A stretch of 64,000 nucleotides of DNA from Mycolicibacterium iranicum (lineage in GTDB: Bacteria > Actinomycetota > Actinomycetes > Mycobacteriales > Mycobacteriaceae), in the NCBI RefSeq assembly GCF_002101705.1, contig NZ_LQPC01000047.1, forward strand, positions 496,001 to 560,000. The letters run 5' to 3'. Under the pieces are notes generated by a model. The model did no database searches, was not told where the DNA came from, and saw only the letters and a program-made list of their open reading frames with translations. Positions 8,110-17,694 of the stretch are shown here, piece after piece. The position numbers and the translations under genes are program-made. Every line of letters begins with the position of its first letter. Position 1 is the stretch's first letter.

Positions 8110-10941
8110 ATGAACATGCACTGGGTCGCAGACGGACCGCGCCGGTTGCTGGGCCGGAAACAGGAACAGCAGGCTCTCACCGAGCTGCTCACGGCGGCCC
8201 GAGAGGGGCGCAGCGGGGTACTTGTGCTGCGCGGCGAGGCCGGAATCGGCAAGACGTCGCTGCTCCGATACACCCTGGCGCGCGCTTCGGGTTTCCGCAC
8301 CGTCCGCATCGCGGGAGCCGAGTCGGAGATGGAGTTGGCCTACGCGGGCCTGCACCAGCTGTGTGCGCCGCTGATGGGCCGACTGGATCGGCTGCCGGGC
8401 CCTCAGCAACGCGCTCTGCAGGTAGCGCTCGGGCTCGCCGCCGGGGACACACCGGACCGGCTGATCGTCGGGCTCGCGGTGCTGACTTTGCTGTCGGAGG
8501 CATCCCGCGAACGTCCGACGATCTGTGTGGTCGACGACGCCCAATGGGTAGATGCGGAATCTCTCCTCGCCCTGGCCTTCGTCGCTCGCCGCCTGCTCGC
8601 CGATCCGATCGTGATGTTGTTCGCGGCATGTCAGCGCCGCGAGGACCGCATCCTTTCCGACTTGCCGGAGCTGACGGTGCGCGGCCTCGGCGACCACGAT
8701 GCGCGCGATCTGCTGACCGCGACGGTGCCAGGCGGCCTGGACGAGCGGGTCCGCGACAACATCGTCGCCGAGTCGCAAGGAAACCCGCTGGCGCTGATGG
8801 AGTTGCACAGGGTGCTCAGTCCCGCCGAACTTGCGGGCGGCTTCGGCCTCGCGGAGGCCAGTCAGCTGACCAGTCGGCTTGAACGCGCGTTCGGCAGGCA
8901 GCTCGCGGACCTGCCTGCGGAGACCAAAACAGTCCTGCTGATCGCCGCGTCGGATCCGACCGGCGAACCGCGTTGGCTCGCAGCGGCGGTCGACCGGCTC
9001 GGCATCGCCGACGAGGCGGTCGAGGCGGCGCAGGCGACGGACCTCGTGTCGATCGGCGGCCGAATCAGGTTCCGGCATCCGCTTGTTCGCTCCTCGATCT
9101 ACCGAGGAGCCTCGCTGTCCGAACGGCGGCGCGTGCACCGCGCGCTGGCAGAGGTCGTCGACGGGCCGACCGCCGACGAACACCGCGCCTGGCACCTCGG
9201 CCACGCGGCGACCGCGCCAGATGAACGGATCGCGGGACAGCTGGAACAATCCGCCCACCGGGCACGTGCCCGCAGCGGGGTCGCGGCCGCCGCCGCATTC
9301 CTCGAGTTCGCGGTCGAACTCACGCCCGACCCCGAGCGTCGTGCGCGGCGAACCTTGGCCGCGGCCGAGGCGAAGCTGGACGCCGGAGCGCCGGAGGCCG
9401 CGTCGAAGTTGCTGGTGCTGGCCCAGGACACCACCACCGATGAGCTTCTCAGTGCCAGGATCGGCGTGCTACGAGCCAGGTCGGCGTGTCCGTCAGGGCG
9501 CGGGGGCGACACCACGCAGCTGATGCTGGCGACCGCGAGACGGTTGGAGCGTCTGGACCCCGAGTTGTGCCGAGAGGCATATCTCGAGGCGCTGATTGCC
9601 GCAATCCTGGCCGGGCGACTGGCGCGCGGACCCGACACCGCGGCGGCCGCCGTGGCAGCGGCGGCGCGCCAGGCCCCGGCTGTCGGCGAACGACCCAGGT
9701 TGATCGACCTCCTGTTGGACGCCGTGGTGAGCAGGGTGGTCGACGGATACACCGCCGCGGCACCGCGGTTGAGGGCCGCCCTCGACGAGTTCCTGCGCGC
9801 GGATGCGGCGGACCGGGTCGACGTTCGGTGGTATGACGTCGCGACGCGGATCGCTCTCGACCTGTTCGACCACGAGGCCTTCGACCTCATCGCGGCACGT
9901 CAGCTAGAGTTGTTGCGCGGCGCAGGGCTGTTGGCGCAGTTGCCCACCGGGCTCGGTGCGCTCGCCGCGGCGGACGTGTTCGATGGGCGACCGGCGGCGG
10001 CCGCCGCTCACCTCTCCGAGGCCGAGGCCATCACCGCGGCGATCGCGGGACCGAACTGGCGTCGCAGTGACCCGCTGGTGGCCGCCTACCAGGGCCAGGA
10101 GAAACGCTGCCGCGACATCGTGGCGGCCACTGTGAACGGCGAAGCAGTCGAGCACGGCCAGGGCTTCTCCATCGCGGCGGGGTTGTTCGCACTCGCCGTG
10201 CTGTCCAACAGCCTTGCTCAGTACACCGAGGCACTGACCGCGTGCGAATCCGCGCTGCAGTACGACGATCCGGGCATCTGCGGGTATGTGTTGGTCGAGA
10301 TGGTGGAGGCGGCGACGCGATCTGGTGATGTTCCGACCGCCACCGAGGCAGTGGATCGTCTGGTCGAACGCACCGATGCGGCGGCCACGAGCACCGCACT
10401 CGGCCTCGCGGCGCGGTCCCGGGCGCTGCTCACCGAGGGGGAAGCCGCCGAAGCCGAGTACCTTTTGGCCATAGAGCATTTGGAGAAGAGCCCGGCAGTG
10501 GTGTTCCTGGCGCGTGCGCATCTGGTGTACGGAGAGTGGCTGCGCCGGCAGGGGCGCAGGGTCGATGCCCGCGCCGCGCTGCGAACGGCTCTCGAGATGT
10601 TCACCGCAATGGGTGCAGATGGCTTCGCCGAGCGCGCGGCCCGGGAGGTGGAAGCGACCGGTGAAAGGGTGAGCAAGCGATCCGGCGACATCGACAACGG
10701 GCTGACGGCGCAGGAACATTTCATCAGCCGGCTGGCTCGTGACGGGCAGAGCAACTCGGAGATTGCCGCGCAGCTGTTCATCAGCCCGCGCACCGTCGAA
10801 TGGCACATGAGCAAGATCTTCACCAAACTCGGTGTCACGTCGCGCAGAGAACTTCGCAAGATGGAGCTCCCCGCCCCTGTGTCGGCAGATCAAGTCACAG
10901 ATGCCACAATGCCGTCCGCAGCACCGCGGCGGCCTGGGTGA
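8110..10941 (+). CDS. AAA-LuxR family transcriptional regulator (intact paralogue)
   Basis: A 943-residue regulator of the large LuxR/MalT-like (LAL) type. Walker A is GEAGIGKTSL (residues 42-51), Walker B VVDDAQWVD (about 139-147), a long helical TPR-like middle follows, and the C-terminal LuxR HTH is at about 861-915 (SNSEIAAQLFISPRTVEWHMSKIFTKLG). It starts 7 bp after the stop of the broken paralogue and aligns with it throughout, so the pair arose by tandem duplication. The target genes are unknown. Its last 47 bases overlap the convergent hydrolase gene. A proline/alanine-rich tail of about 25 residues follows the HTH. Confidence 0.92.
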   Translation: MNMHWVADGPRRLLGRKQEQQALTELLTAAREGRSGVLVLRGEAGIGKTSLLRYTLARASGFRTVRIAGAESEMELAYAGLHQLCAPLMGRLDRLPGPQQRALQVALGLAAGDTPDRLIVGLAVLTLLSEASRERPTICVVDDAQWVDAESLLALAFVARRLLADPIVMLFAACQRREDRILSDLPELTVRGLGDHDARDLLTATVPGGLDERVRDNIVAESQGNPLALMELHRVLSPAELAGGFGLAEASQLTSRLERAFGRQLADLPAETKTVLLIAASDPTGEPRWLAAAVDRLGIADEAVEAAQATDLVSIGGRIRFRHPLVRSSIYRGASLSERRRVHRALAEVVDGPTADEHRAWHLGHAATAPDERIAGQLEQSAHRARARSGVAAAAAFLEFAVELTPDPERRARRTLAAAEAKLDAGAPEAASKLLVLAQDTTTDELLSARIGVLRARSACPSGRGGDTTQLMLATARRLERLDPELCREAYLEALIAAILAGRLARGPDTAAAAVAAAARQAPAVGERPRLIDLLLDAVVSRVVDGYTAAAPRLRAALDEFLRADAADRVDVRWYDVATRIALDLFDHEAFDLIAARQLELLRGAGLLAQLPTGLGALAAADVFDGRPAAAAAHLSEAEAITAAIAGPNWRRSDPLVAAYQGQEKRCRDIVAATVNGEAVEHGQGFSIAAGLFALAVLSNSLAQYTEALTACESALQYDDPGICGYVLVEMVEAATRSGDVPTATEAVDRLVERTDAAATSTALGLAARSRALLTEGEAAEAEYLLAIEHLEKSPAVVFLARAHLVYGEWLRRQGRRVDARAALRTALEMFTAMGADGFAERAAREVEATGERVSKRSGDIDNGLTAQEHFISRLARDGQSNSEIAAQLFISPRTVEWHMSKIFTKLGVTSRRELRKMELPAPVSADQVTDATMPSAAPRRPG

Positions 10942-11857
10942 CGGCGGCGCGGGTCGTCGCAGTGGCCCGCAGTGCGTCGAGCACCATGAAGTCGTGGATG
11001 ACGCCGCCGTAGCGGGTTCCCGCAACCGGTACACCCGCGGCACGTAGGTTGGCCGCGTACGCCTCGCCCTCGTCGCGAAGCGGGTCTGCCTCAGCGACGA
11101 CCACGAAAGCCGGTGGGAGTCCTCGCAATTGGCTGGTTTCGGCCCGGTTCGGCGATGCGGTGGGATGGGCGCGCACCGACGAATCCGGGGCGTAGGAGTC
11201 CCAGAACCACTGCATGGTCTCGATGCCTAGGTAGTACCCGGAACCGAATTCGCGGTATGAACCGGTGTCCATCGCAGCGTCGGTCACGGGGTAGTACAGC
11301 GACTGGTGCACAAAACGGACATCGCCACGCAGCCGCGCCAGGTGGGTCAGCGCGGCTGCCAGGTTGCCGCCGGCCGAATCACCGGCCACGGCCATCCGCG
11401 TCGCGTCGACGTCCACGTCGTGACCCATCCCGGTAAGCCATTGCGCCGCGGCGTATCCCTGTTCCAGCGCAACCGGATACCCGGCTTCGGGCGCCCTGGA
11501 GTAGTCGACGAACGCCACGACGACGTGGGCGCCCACGGCGAGTTCGCGCACCAGGCGGTCATGGGTCGACGCGTCGCCCAGCATCCAGCCGCCGCCGTGC
11601 AGGTACACCACCGCGGGTAACGCTCCCGTGGTGTTGCGCGGCCGGACGAGGCGAATTCGGACGTCACCGACTGCTGCGGGCACCGTCAGCCACCGCTCGT
11701 CCACCGGCATCAATTCGGTCGATCCGCTCTGCAGGTGGGCGAACCTGTTGCGGGCAACGGCAGGGGCCAGGCGGTGGGTGGGCGGCGCCGCGGCGGCGGC
11801 CTGGGCGACGGCTCGACACATAGGGTCCAGGACGACCTTGGAAGGCTCGGGTTTCAC
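10895..11857 (-). CDS. Alpha/beta hydrolase, hormone-sensitive-lipase family
   Basis: A 320-residue hydrolase. The HSL-family oxyanion motif HGGG lies in [13 protein letters not shown], the nucleophile elbow is GDSAGG, and the acid and histidine are in [13 protein letters not shown] and GVIHDFMV. These enzymes cleave short- to medium-chain acyl esters. GTG 11857 is chosen because [12 protein letters not shown] resembles mycobacterial Lip N-termini; the frame stays open to 11953, so a longer form is possible. The 3' end overlaps the convergent LuxR gene by 47 bp, and the gene is divergent from the catalase gene with a 145-bp shared promoter region. Confidence 0.88.
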   Translation of the reverse strand: MKPEPSKVVLDPMCRAVAQAAAAAPPTHRLAPAVARNRFAHLQSGSTELMPVDERWLTVPAAVGDVRIRLVRPRNTTGALPAVVYLHGGGWMLGDASTHDRLVRELAVGAHVVVAFVDYSRAPEAGYPVALEQGYAAAQWLTGMGHDVDVDATRMAVAGDSAGGNLAAALTHLARLRGDVRFVHQSLYYPVTDAAMDTGSYREFGSGYYLGIETMQWFWDSYAPDSSVRAHPTASPNRAETSQLRGLPPAFVVVAEADPLRDEGEAYAANLRAAGVPVAGTRYGGVIHDFMVLDALRATATTRAAVTQAAAVLRTALWHL

Positions 11858-12002
11858 GGTTCGACTGTCGCAGCGTGCAGTACCAGAAGCACCCGTGTCG
11901 CACCCTGGTGTCACGGGCCCGGGGTTTTCACAGGCGCCCAGCAGCGGCCGCAACTGGTTTCGTCGAAGCGAGCACGCACGACGACATCAGGAGGAAGAAA
12001 CG

Positions 12003-13508
12003 GTGAATAGCAACGCAAATGGCGACCGCGCCGGTGAGCAGAGCAAGCTGACCACTATTGCGGGCGCGCCCGTGGTCGACAACAACAACGTCATGACGGC
12101 AGGTCCCCGGGGGCCGATGCTGCTGCAGGATGTGTGGTACCTGGAGAAGCTGGCGCACTTCGATCGCGAGGTGATTCCGGAGCGACGCATGCACGCGAAG
12201 GGTTCCGGCGCCTACGGCACTTTCACAGTGACCAACGACATCACCGAATACACCAGGGCGAAGCTGTTCTCCGAAATCGGCAAGAAGACCGACCTCTTCG
12301 TCCGCTTCTCGACGGTCGCGGGTGAACGTGGTGCCGCCGAAGCCACACGCGATATCCGGGGCTTCGCGGTCAAGTTCTACACGGAGGAGGGCAACTGGGA
12401 CCTCGTCGGGAACAACACCCCGGTGTTCTTCATCCGCGATCCGTTGAAGTTCACCGATCTCAACCACGTCGTCAAGCGCGATCCGCGTACTCATCTGCAC
12501 AGTCCACGAAACAACTGGGATTGGTGGAGCCTGTTGCCCGAATCCCTGCACCAGGTCACGATCACGATGAGTGACCGAGGAATCCCGAAGTCCTACCGCC
12601 ACATGCACGGGTTCGGCTCGCACACCTACAGTTTCATCAACGCCGAGGGGGCGTTGCACTGGGTCAAGTTCCATCACGTGTGCCAGCAGGGAATCGAAAA
12701 CCTCACCGATGCCGAGGCTCAAGAGGTGATTGGAATCGACCGGGAGAGTCATCACCGTGACCTATTCGAGGCTATCGAACGCGGCGAGTACCCACGGTGG
12801 AAGCTGTATGTCCAGGTCATGCCGGCGGCCGACGCCGCGACGGTGCCTTACCACCCCTTCGACCTGACCAAGGTGTGGCCACACGGTGACTACCCCTTGA
12901 TCGAGGTGGGGGAGTGGGAGCTCAATCGCAACCCCGACAACTACTTCGCAGAGGTCGAACAAGCCGCCTTCTCTCCGGCGAGAATCGTTCCGGGGATCGA
13001 CTTCTCACCCGACAAGATGTTGCAGGGCAGGCTGTTCTCCTACAACGACGCGCAGAACTACCGGCTCGGGATCAACCACCACCAGATCCCGGTCAACGCC
13101 GCACGCTGCCCGGTGCACGCCTATCACCGGGACGGCGCCATGCGCGTCGACGGCAACTACGGGTCAACGCTGCCCTACGAGCCGAACAGCTACGGCGAGT
13201 GGCAGGAACAACCGTCTTTCGCCGCGCCGGGTCAGGCCCTCGGTGACGTCGTCGCCCGGAACTGGAACTTCCGCGACGACGATGCCGACTACTACACCCA
13301 ACCGGGCAACCTGTTCCGCTTGATGACCCCCGAAGAGCGGGAGCGGCTGTGCGCCAACACTGCACGATCGATGAACGGTGTACCGACGGAGATTGCGCAG
13401 CGCTGGGTCGCGCACTGCGACAAGGCCGATCCCGCCTACGGCGCCGGGGTGGCACGGGCGATAGAGGAACTTGCGCGCGACGCTCTCGATCCCGCGGGCA
13501 TGTCGTGA
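12003..13508 (+). CDS. katA: Monofunctional haem catalase
   Basis: A 501-residue catalase of the small-subunit clade that disproportionates hydrogen peroxide. The distal histidine is in [12 protein letters not shown] (His64), the distal asparagine in GNNTPVFF (about 138), and the proximal haem-ligand tyrosine in [14 protein letters not shown] (Tyr347). Residues for the NADPH-binding region are also present. GTG 12003 is supported by AGGAGG about 8 nt upstream. The frame is open further upstream but has no family similarity there. The stop overlaps the start of an ECF sigma-factor gene (GTGA), so both come from one mRNA. Confidence 0.95.
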   Translation: MNSNANGDRAGEQSKLTTIAGAPVVDNNNVMTAGPRGPMLLQDVWYLEKLAHFDREVIPERRMHAKGSGAYGTFTVTNDITEYTRAKLFSEIGKKTDLFVRFSTVAGERGAAEATRDIRGFAVKFYTEEGNWDLVGNNTPVFFIRDPLKFTDLNHVVKRDPRTHLHSPRNNWDWWSLLPESLHQVTITMSDRGIPKSYRHMHGFGSHTYSFINAEGALHWVKFHHVCQQGIENLTDAEAQEVIGIDRESHHRDLFEAIERGEYPRWKLYVQVMPAADAATVPYHPFDLTKVWPHGDYPLIEVGEWELNRNPDNYFAEVEQAAFSPARIVPGIDFSPDKMLQGRLFSYNDAQNYRLGINHHQIPVNAARCPVHAYHRDGAMRVDGNYGSTLPYEPNSYGEWQEQPSFAAPGQALGDVVARNWNFRDDDADYYTQPGNLFRLMTPEERERLCANTARSMNGVPTEIAQRWVAHCDKADPAYGAGVARAIEELARDALDPAGMS

Positions 13509-14098
13509 GTCTTGATATGCCGGATCACGTGTGTCCGGCAGCTCAGGCCGAACTCGACGTACGATTCGAGCGCGAAGCAGTTCCGCTGCTGGATTCCCTG
13601 TACGGCGGGGCGATGCGTTTGACGGGAAGTCACCAGGACGCCGAGGATCTGCTGCAGGACACCATGTTGCACGCATATGCGGGCTTTTATCAGTACCGCG
13701 AAGGCACCAGCATCAAGGCTTGGCTTTACCGGATCATGCACAACAGGTGGATCGACCGGCACCGGAGGAGGCAGCGTCGGCCACACGAGGTGTCAATGGA
13801 GCGCACCGTCACTCCGGAGCTGTGCTCGGCTGAGATCTCCGTCCTGGAGGCGCTTCCCGATCAGGAAATCAAGGAGGCGCTGATGGCGCTGCCCGAAGCA
13901 CAGCGAATGGCCATCTATCTCGCCGACGTCGAGGGTTTCGCCTATAAGGAGATCGCGACGATGATGGGGACCTCGGTCGGAACCGTGATGTCGCGGCTGC
14001 ACCGCGGCCGGGTGCGTCTGCGCTCGGCGCTGTGGTCGGTCGCATGTCGGCGACACCTGGTGTGTGCATCTTCTTCTGCGCCTTCAGTTCTCGGTTGA
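13505..14098 (+). CDS. ECF-type RNA polymerase sigma factor
   Basis: A 197-residue sigma-70 family factor with regions 2 and 4 only. Region 2 runs from about residue 25 to 85 ([23 protein letters not shown], then [17 protein letters not shown]), and region 4 is near 140-185 ([20 protein letters not shown], then [23 protein letters not shown]). It most resembles the SigH/SigR group used in oxidative stress. GTG 13505 overlaps the catalase stop by four bases, so translation is probably coupled. No anti-sigma gene with an HxxxCxxC motif is adjacent; the next gene is convergent. Its C-terminal ~15 residues after region 4 look atypical and the gene overlaps its convergent neighbour by 15 bp. Confidence 0.9.
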   Translation: MSLDMPDHVCPAAQAELDVRFEREAVPLLDSLYGGAMRLTGSHQDAEDLLQDTMLHAYAGFYQYREGTSIKAWLYRIMHNRWIDRHRRRQRRPHEVSMERTVTPELCSAEISVLEALPDQEIKEALMALPEAQRMAIYLADVEGFAYKEIATMMGTSVGTVMSRLHRGRVRLRSALWSVACRRHLVCASSSAPSVLG

Positions 14099-14590
14099 CA
14101 GCACGCTGTCGACGAATCGCTGCACCTTGCGTTGCAGGTCCTCGATCCGCTCTTCGCGGATGCGGTCGAGGTCGGTGCCCTTGTGATAAGCGGGCGGGCG
14201 TCGCCGGACATTGCTGGAGCAACCGAAGGCCGCGCAGATCAGGGTCCCAATGGTGTCTCCCTTGCGGCCTGCGGCACCGCCGCGGCGAACGGTGTAGAGC
14301 ACCGCCTCGTCGGTGAGGTTCACGTCGTTGCACCACGTGCACATCGTTCGTCCCCGCGGCTTGACGGCGGCCTGAGTGAGCAACAGAGCGACGGGCCCAT
14401 CCGGCCGGTCCACCAGCAGGTAGGCCCGGCGCGGAATCTTCGGATCGGCCCAGCCGTAGTAATCCAACGTGTCGAACTCGACGGAGTCGAAGTCCGCGGC
14501 GAAGGTGACTCGTTTGACCTCGCTGCGGGTGGCGCCGCGGAAGGCGCCGAGAATCTGGTCGCGGGTGTAGGCGTCCATGGGTGAATCCAT
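14084..14590 (-). CDS. FBP-domain (treble-clef zinc finger) protein, FusB/EF-G-binding-like
   Basis: A 168-residue protein with the treble-clef motif of the FBP domain: CTWCNDV near residue 85 and [13 protein letters not shown] near 120 give four cysteines for one zinc. In staphylococcal FusB/FBP relatives this region contacts elongation factor G on the ribosome; that role is not shown in mycobacteria. Start candidates are TTG 14602, ATG 14590 and ATG 14578; ATG 14590 is used. The 3' end overlaps the sigma factor gene by 15 bp in convergent orientation. Confidence 0.75.
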   Translation of the reverse strand: MDSPMDAYTRDQILGAFRGATRSEVKRVTFAADFDSVEFDTLDYYGWADPKIPRRAYLLVDRPDGPVALLLTQAAVKPRGRTMCTWCNDVNLTDEAVLYTVRRGGAAGRKGDTIGTLICAAFGCSSNVRRRPPAYHKGTDLDRIREERIEDLQRKVQRFVDSVLSTEN

Positions 14591-14675
14591 CCTGAAGGGC
14601 AACGCGAAAGGTCCGCGTTGGCGAGTGAGGGCATGACGGCGCCGCCGGCCCAGGCGGGTCGGCGGCGGGGCGCGG

Positions 14676-14816
14676 TCATCTGATGTCGGCGCGAGCGCCG
14701 ACGACCTCCTCGACTCGGATGTTCACATCGGCCACGATAGCGAGCCGAGCCCGCCGCGGCCAGACGTTTTCTCCTTCCGGCCCAATAGCGCTGACCAGCA
14801 AAGGGATTCGGATCAC
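14676..14816 (-). CDS. Small 46-residue reading frame at the end of the ubiX-ubiD unit
   Basis: A GTG at 14816 overlaps the TGA stop of the UbiD gene (GTGA) and opens a 46-residue frame ending at 14676. The peptide begins MIRIPLLVSAIGPEG and ends VEEVVGARADIR, with a hydrophobic start, a basic centre (PRRARL) and an acidic C-terminal third. It does not resemble the small D subunit of the known BsdBCD-type hydroxyarylic acid decarboxylases (no CxxC). The four-base overlap is the same coupling seen elsewhere in this genome, which is the main argument that it is translated. It could also be chance; no homologue was recognised. Confidence 0.4.
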   Translation of the reverse strand: MIRIPLLVSAIGPEGENVWPRRARLAIVADVNIRVEEVVGARADIR

Positions 14817-16381
14817 ACGTCCGGTAATCGCCTACTCAGCCGCTCCAGCGTCAACAGCTCGCGCCGGTCGTCGCCGAGGTAGGGGATGCCGATTCCGTAC
14901 TCCTCCCAGCGGGCGGCGATCCGGGACTCCAGTTCTGGGGCCACCCTGTCGATGGGTGGGTAGTGACGACCGCCCCACTCCGAGCGCGGTCCGAACTCCC
15001 AGCTGCGGGTGGCGTCAGTCAGGACTCGGGTCCATTCGCCGCTGCCGTACCTGGCGGTGTCATTGCGCTCGGGCGCGGTCGACGGGTCCAGCGGCGAGCC
15101 CATGGTCGGCCCGAAAAAGGTGATGTCGCCCAGACCGGCGTTGACCCGGTACGAGATCGCCCAGTCGAGTGCGGCGGGGTCGTGGATGTCGATGTCTTCC
15201 TCGACCACCAGCACGTTCTTGTGGAACCACACCGATCCTCCGGTGCCCCACAGAGCCGCGGCGACCTGCTGGGCATGACCTCGATAGGTTTTGTGGATCT
15301 GCACCACGGTGTTCTGCCCATTGGTGACCTCGGTCATCCAGAGATCGGTGATGCTCGCCACCCCGAGATCCTCAAGGATGTTCCAGGTGATCGCCGACCG
15401 CGCGAAGTTGGTGATGCTGTCCTCATTGAAAAATCCCGGCCGGATGCCCTCGAGGGTGCCGCGCAGGATCGGATCGTTGCGGTGGGTGATGCGGGTGACG
15501 CGAAGGACCGGCGCCGGCGCGGCACCGCCGAGATAGCCGGGGTACTCCGCGAAGGGGCCCTCCTCCATGAACGTGTCGGGGTCGGGATCCAGGTAGCCCT
15601 CGACGACGATCTCGGCGCTGGCCGGCACATGCAGCGGAACGGTTTCACATGCCACAAGATCCACTGGTCGGCCCAGTAGAGCGCCCATCATGTCCCATTC
15701 ACAGACGTCTTTGGGGAACGGAGCACCGGCGCAGAACGGCAACACGTCGTGCCAGCCGTAGACAACGGCGACGGGCATCGGCTCCGGCTTGTACTTCTCG
15801 AAGTGGCCACCCCAACCCTGGCTGGGAACCGTAAGTTTGGCGATCTTGTTGCTGTCGACGATCTGGCCGCGGTAGAGACCGATGTTGTCGCGTCCGGTCA
15901 CCTTGTCCTCGGTGACCACACCGCAGAACGTATCGATGTAGCGGCCGCCGTCGTCGGCGTGCCATTTCGGCGCGGGAAACTCGAAGAGGTCGATGTCTCT
16001 ACCCTCGACGATGTTCTCCTTGACCGGGCCGGTGCCGACGATCCGCGGCGGGACGGGGTTCCGGAAAGCTGTTCTGAGATGGCGCACGATGGCCGAGTCG
16101 TCAGTGCCCTCGGGTAAACCCAGCATGAGTTGGATCTGGCGCCGATTGCCGATCGCGGACGTCAAGAACTTCGTGCACCGGGTGTTCTCGTGGCCGGTGA
16201 TGTTCTCGAACAGCAGCGCGGGACCGCCGAGGGCGAGATTGACCCGCGTGATCGCGCCGATCTCTTCGTTCCAGTCGACGGGTGCGGTGATGCGGCGTAA
16301 CTGGCCTTCGGCATCCAGGGTGTTCATCCAGCTGCGCAGGTCATGGCCGGCGACTTCCGGCCTTGGAGTTCTTGTGGTCAC
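14813..16381 (-). CDS. UbiD-family (de)carboxylase, prenylated-FMN dependent
   Basis: A 522-residue UbiD-family enzyme, slightly longer than classical UbiD. Family features include DLRSWMNTLDAEGQLRRI at the N-terminus, the region KWHADDGGRYIDTFCGVV and the conserved RGTLEGIRPGFFNED segment. These enzymes add or remove CO2 on aromatic or alpha,beta-unsaturated acids using prenylated FMN made by UbiX, whose gene lies immediately upstream. GTG 16381 is preferred because AGGAG lies 6 nt before it. An in-frame ATG at 16405 overlaps the UbiX stop (ATGA) and would add eight residues. Mycobacteria use menaquinone, so a catabolic aromatic-acid role is more likely than ubiquinone synthesis; the substrate is unknown. 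Confidence 0.9.
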   Translation of the reverse strand: MTTRTPRPEVAGHDLRSWMNTLDAEGQLRRITAPVDWNEEIGAITRVNLALGGPALLFENITGHENTRCTKFLTSAIGNRRQIQLMLGLPEGTDDSAIVRHLRTAFRNPVPPRIVGTGPVKENIVEGRDIDLFEFPAPKWHADDGGRYIDTFCGVVTEDKVTGRDNIGLYRGQIVDSNKIAKLTVPSQGWGGHFEKYKPEPMPVAVVYGWHDVLPFCAGAPFPKDVCEWDMMGALLGRPVDLVACETVPLHVPASAEIVVEGYLDPDPDTFMEEGPFAEYPGYLGGAAPAPVLRVTRITHRNDPILRGTLEGIRPGFFNEDSITNFARSAITWNILEDLGVASITDLWMTEVTNGQNTVVQIHKTYRGHAQQVAAALWGTGGSVWFHKNVLVVEEDIDIHDPAALDWAISYRVNAGLGDITFFGPTMGSPLDPSTAPERNDTARYGSGEWTRVLTDATRSWEFGPRSEWGGRHYPPIDRVAPELESRIAARWEEYGIGIPYLGDDRRELLTLERLSRRLPDV

Positions 16382-16401
16382 GTCTTTCTCCTGAGGTGGC
16401 G

Positions 16402-16992
16402 TCATGAACAGATGGGTTGCGCGTTTGCAGGCAGTTGATCGTCCTTCCAGCGGTCGATCAGCGAATGCTCGATCCCGAATTGGTCGACGATGCGGCCAAC
16501 GATGTGGTCGGTCACCGAGGCCACCGTCGTGGGCCGTGCGTAGTAGGCGACTGTGGGCGGGAAGATCACCGCGCCGGCGCGCGCGAGATAATGCATGTTC
16601 TCCAAGTGGATCTCGCTCAGCGGTGCCTCCCTCGGAACCAGAACGAGACGGCGTCGCTCCTTGATCGTCACGTCGGCGGCCCGGGTGATCAGGTTGTCGC
16701 TGTAGCCAATCCGAATGGCGCTCAACGTCTTCATGCTGCACGGGCACACCACCATTCCATCGGTGCGGAACGATCCGCTGGAGATCCCGGCGGCAAGATC
16801 GCGTGCGCTGTAGGTGTGGGTTGCCAGCTCACGAACTTCCTCGACGGTGTGCGGTGTCTCGATTCTGATGGTCGCTCGGGCCCAGTCGCTGAGCACCAGG
16901 TGTGTCTCGACCCCAAGGTGCGCAAGGGTTTCCAGCAGACGGATCCCCAGCGCCGCACCGGTCGCTCCGGTAATGGCCACTACTAGTCGCAT
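16402..16992 (-). CDS. ubiX: UbiX-family flavin prenyltransferase
   Basis: A 196-residue UbiX/Pad1-type flavoprotein. The N-terminus MRLVVAITGATGAALG is the FMN-binding signature, followed by VVCPCSMKTLSAI and the conserved KERRRLVLVPREAPLS segment used for prenyl phosphate and FMN binding. UbiX attaches a dimethylallyl group to FMN to make the cofactor for UbiD. AGGAG sits 7 nt before ATG 16992. The gene directly precedes ubiD on the same strand and its stop touches the alternative UbiD start, so enzyme and cofactor maker are co-expressed. It is divergent from the cupin gene, sharing a 163-bp promoter region. Confidence 0.93.
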   Translation of the reverse strand: MRLVVAITGATGAALGIRLLETLAHLGVETHLVLSDWARATIRIETPHTVEEVRELATHTYSARDLAAGISSGSFRTDGMVVCPCSMKTLSAIRIGYSDNLITRAADVTIKERRRLVLVPREAPLSEIHLENMHYLARAGAVIFPPTVAYYARPTTVASVTDHIVGRIVDQFGIEHSLIDRWKDDQLPANAQPICS

Positions 16993-17155
16993 CGTCTTGC
17001 TCCTCTCAATCACCCTCCACAACGTCCCGGAAGCGGTGTTCGATGGCGTCGCTACCCGGGTGCTGATCACCGGGGTGTTCCACGGGCGCTACGAAGGGGC
17101 CGTGGATGTTTCCGTCGATATCGACAGAACGAAGCCGTCACGAGGAGGGCCCACC

Positions 17156-17689
17156 ATGACCGTCGACGATCAAACCGGACACAGCGTCCTGAGACGCCTG
17201 GCCGAGGGCAGCGGGCGACCCGCGCTTGAGGTGATGGGGCCCAGTGTCGAATTCCTCACCATCACCGACGAACCCGGTAACCGCATTTGCGTGATGCGGG
17301 CGGTGATCCCGCCTGGGGTGACCGTCCCGTTGCACCGCCACGACGACTTCGAAGATTTTTTCATCCTGGCGGGCGAGCACCAGGTGCTGGTGGAGAGCGA
17401 TGGACGCCGAGAATGGGTCGATGTCCGTGCCGGTGACTACGTTCAGGTGCCCGGCGACGTACTACATGCGCACCGCAACCTGTCGGCCGAACCGGCGGTG
17501 GATTTGATCATCACCACCGCGCGTATCGGTCGATTCTTCGAGGAAGTCGGCCGGCCCGTGGGCGCGCCGCCGCGAACTCGAGCCGACATCGACGCGTTTG
17601 TCGCCACCTGCGTTCGCTACGGCTATCAGCTGGCGACCCCCGAGGAGAACGCTGCGGTCGGCATTTCGCTGCCGGCGTTCAATGCGTGA
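17156..17689 (+). CDS. Cupin-domain protein divergent from ubiX-ubiD
   Basis: A 177-residue protein with one conserved cupin barrel. Motif 1 is PLHRHDDFEDFFILAGE (metal-binding His, His and Glu, around residues 60-76) and motif 2 is near PGDVLHAHRNLS (about 100-112). The C-terminal 45 residues are helical (TRADIDAFVATCVRYGYQL). No DNA-binding domain is visible, so it may be an enzyme such as a dioxygenase or isomerase, or a small-molecule sensor. AGGAGG lies before ATG 17156. Its divergent position next to ubiX-ubiD suggests a shared aromatic-compound pathway, which is inference. A strong hairpin follows 6 nt after the stop. Confidence 0.82.
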   Translation: MTVDDQTGHSVLRRLAEGSGRPALEVMGPSVEFLTITDEPGNRICVMRAVIPPGVTVPLHRHDDFEDFFILAGEHQVLVESDGRREWVDVRAGDYVQVPGDVLHAHRNLSAEPAVDLIITTARIGRFFEEVGRPVGAPPRTRADIDAFVATCVRYGYQLATPEENAAVGISLPAFNA

Positions 17690-17694
17690 AAAGA

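Noticed and set aside
14603-14675. Possible further gene between the FBP gene and the 46-residue frame
   Set aside because: Only 73 bp of GC-rich DNA remains and no start with a useful frame was found.
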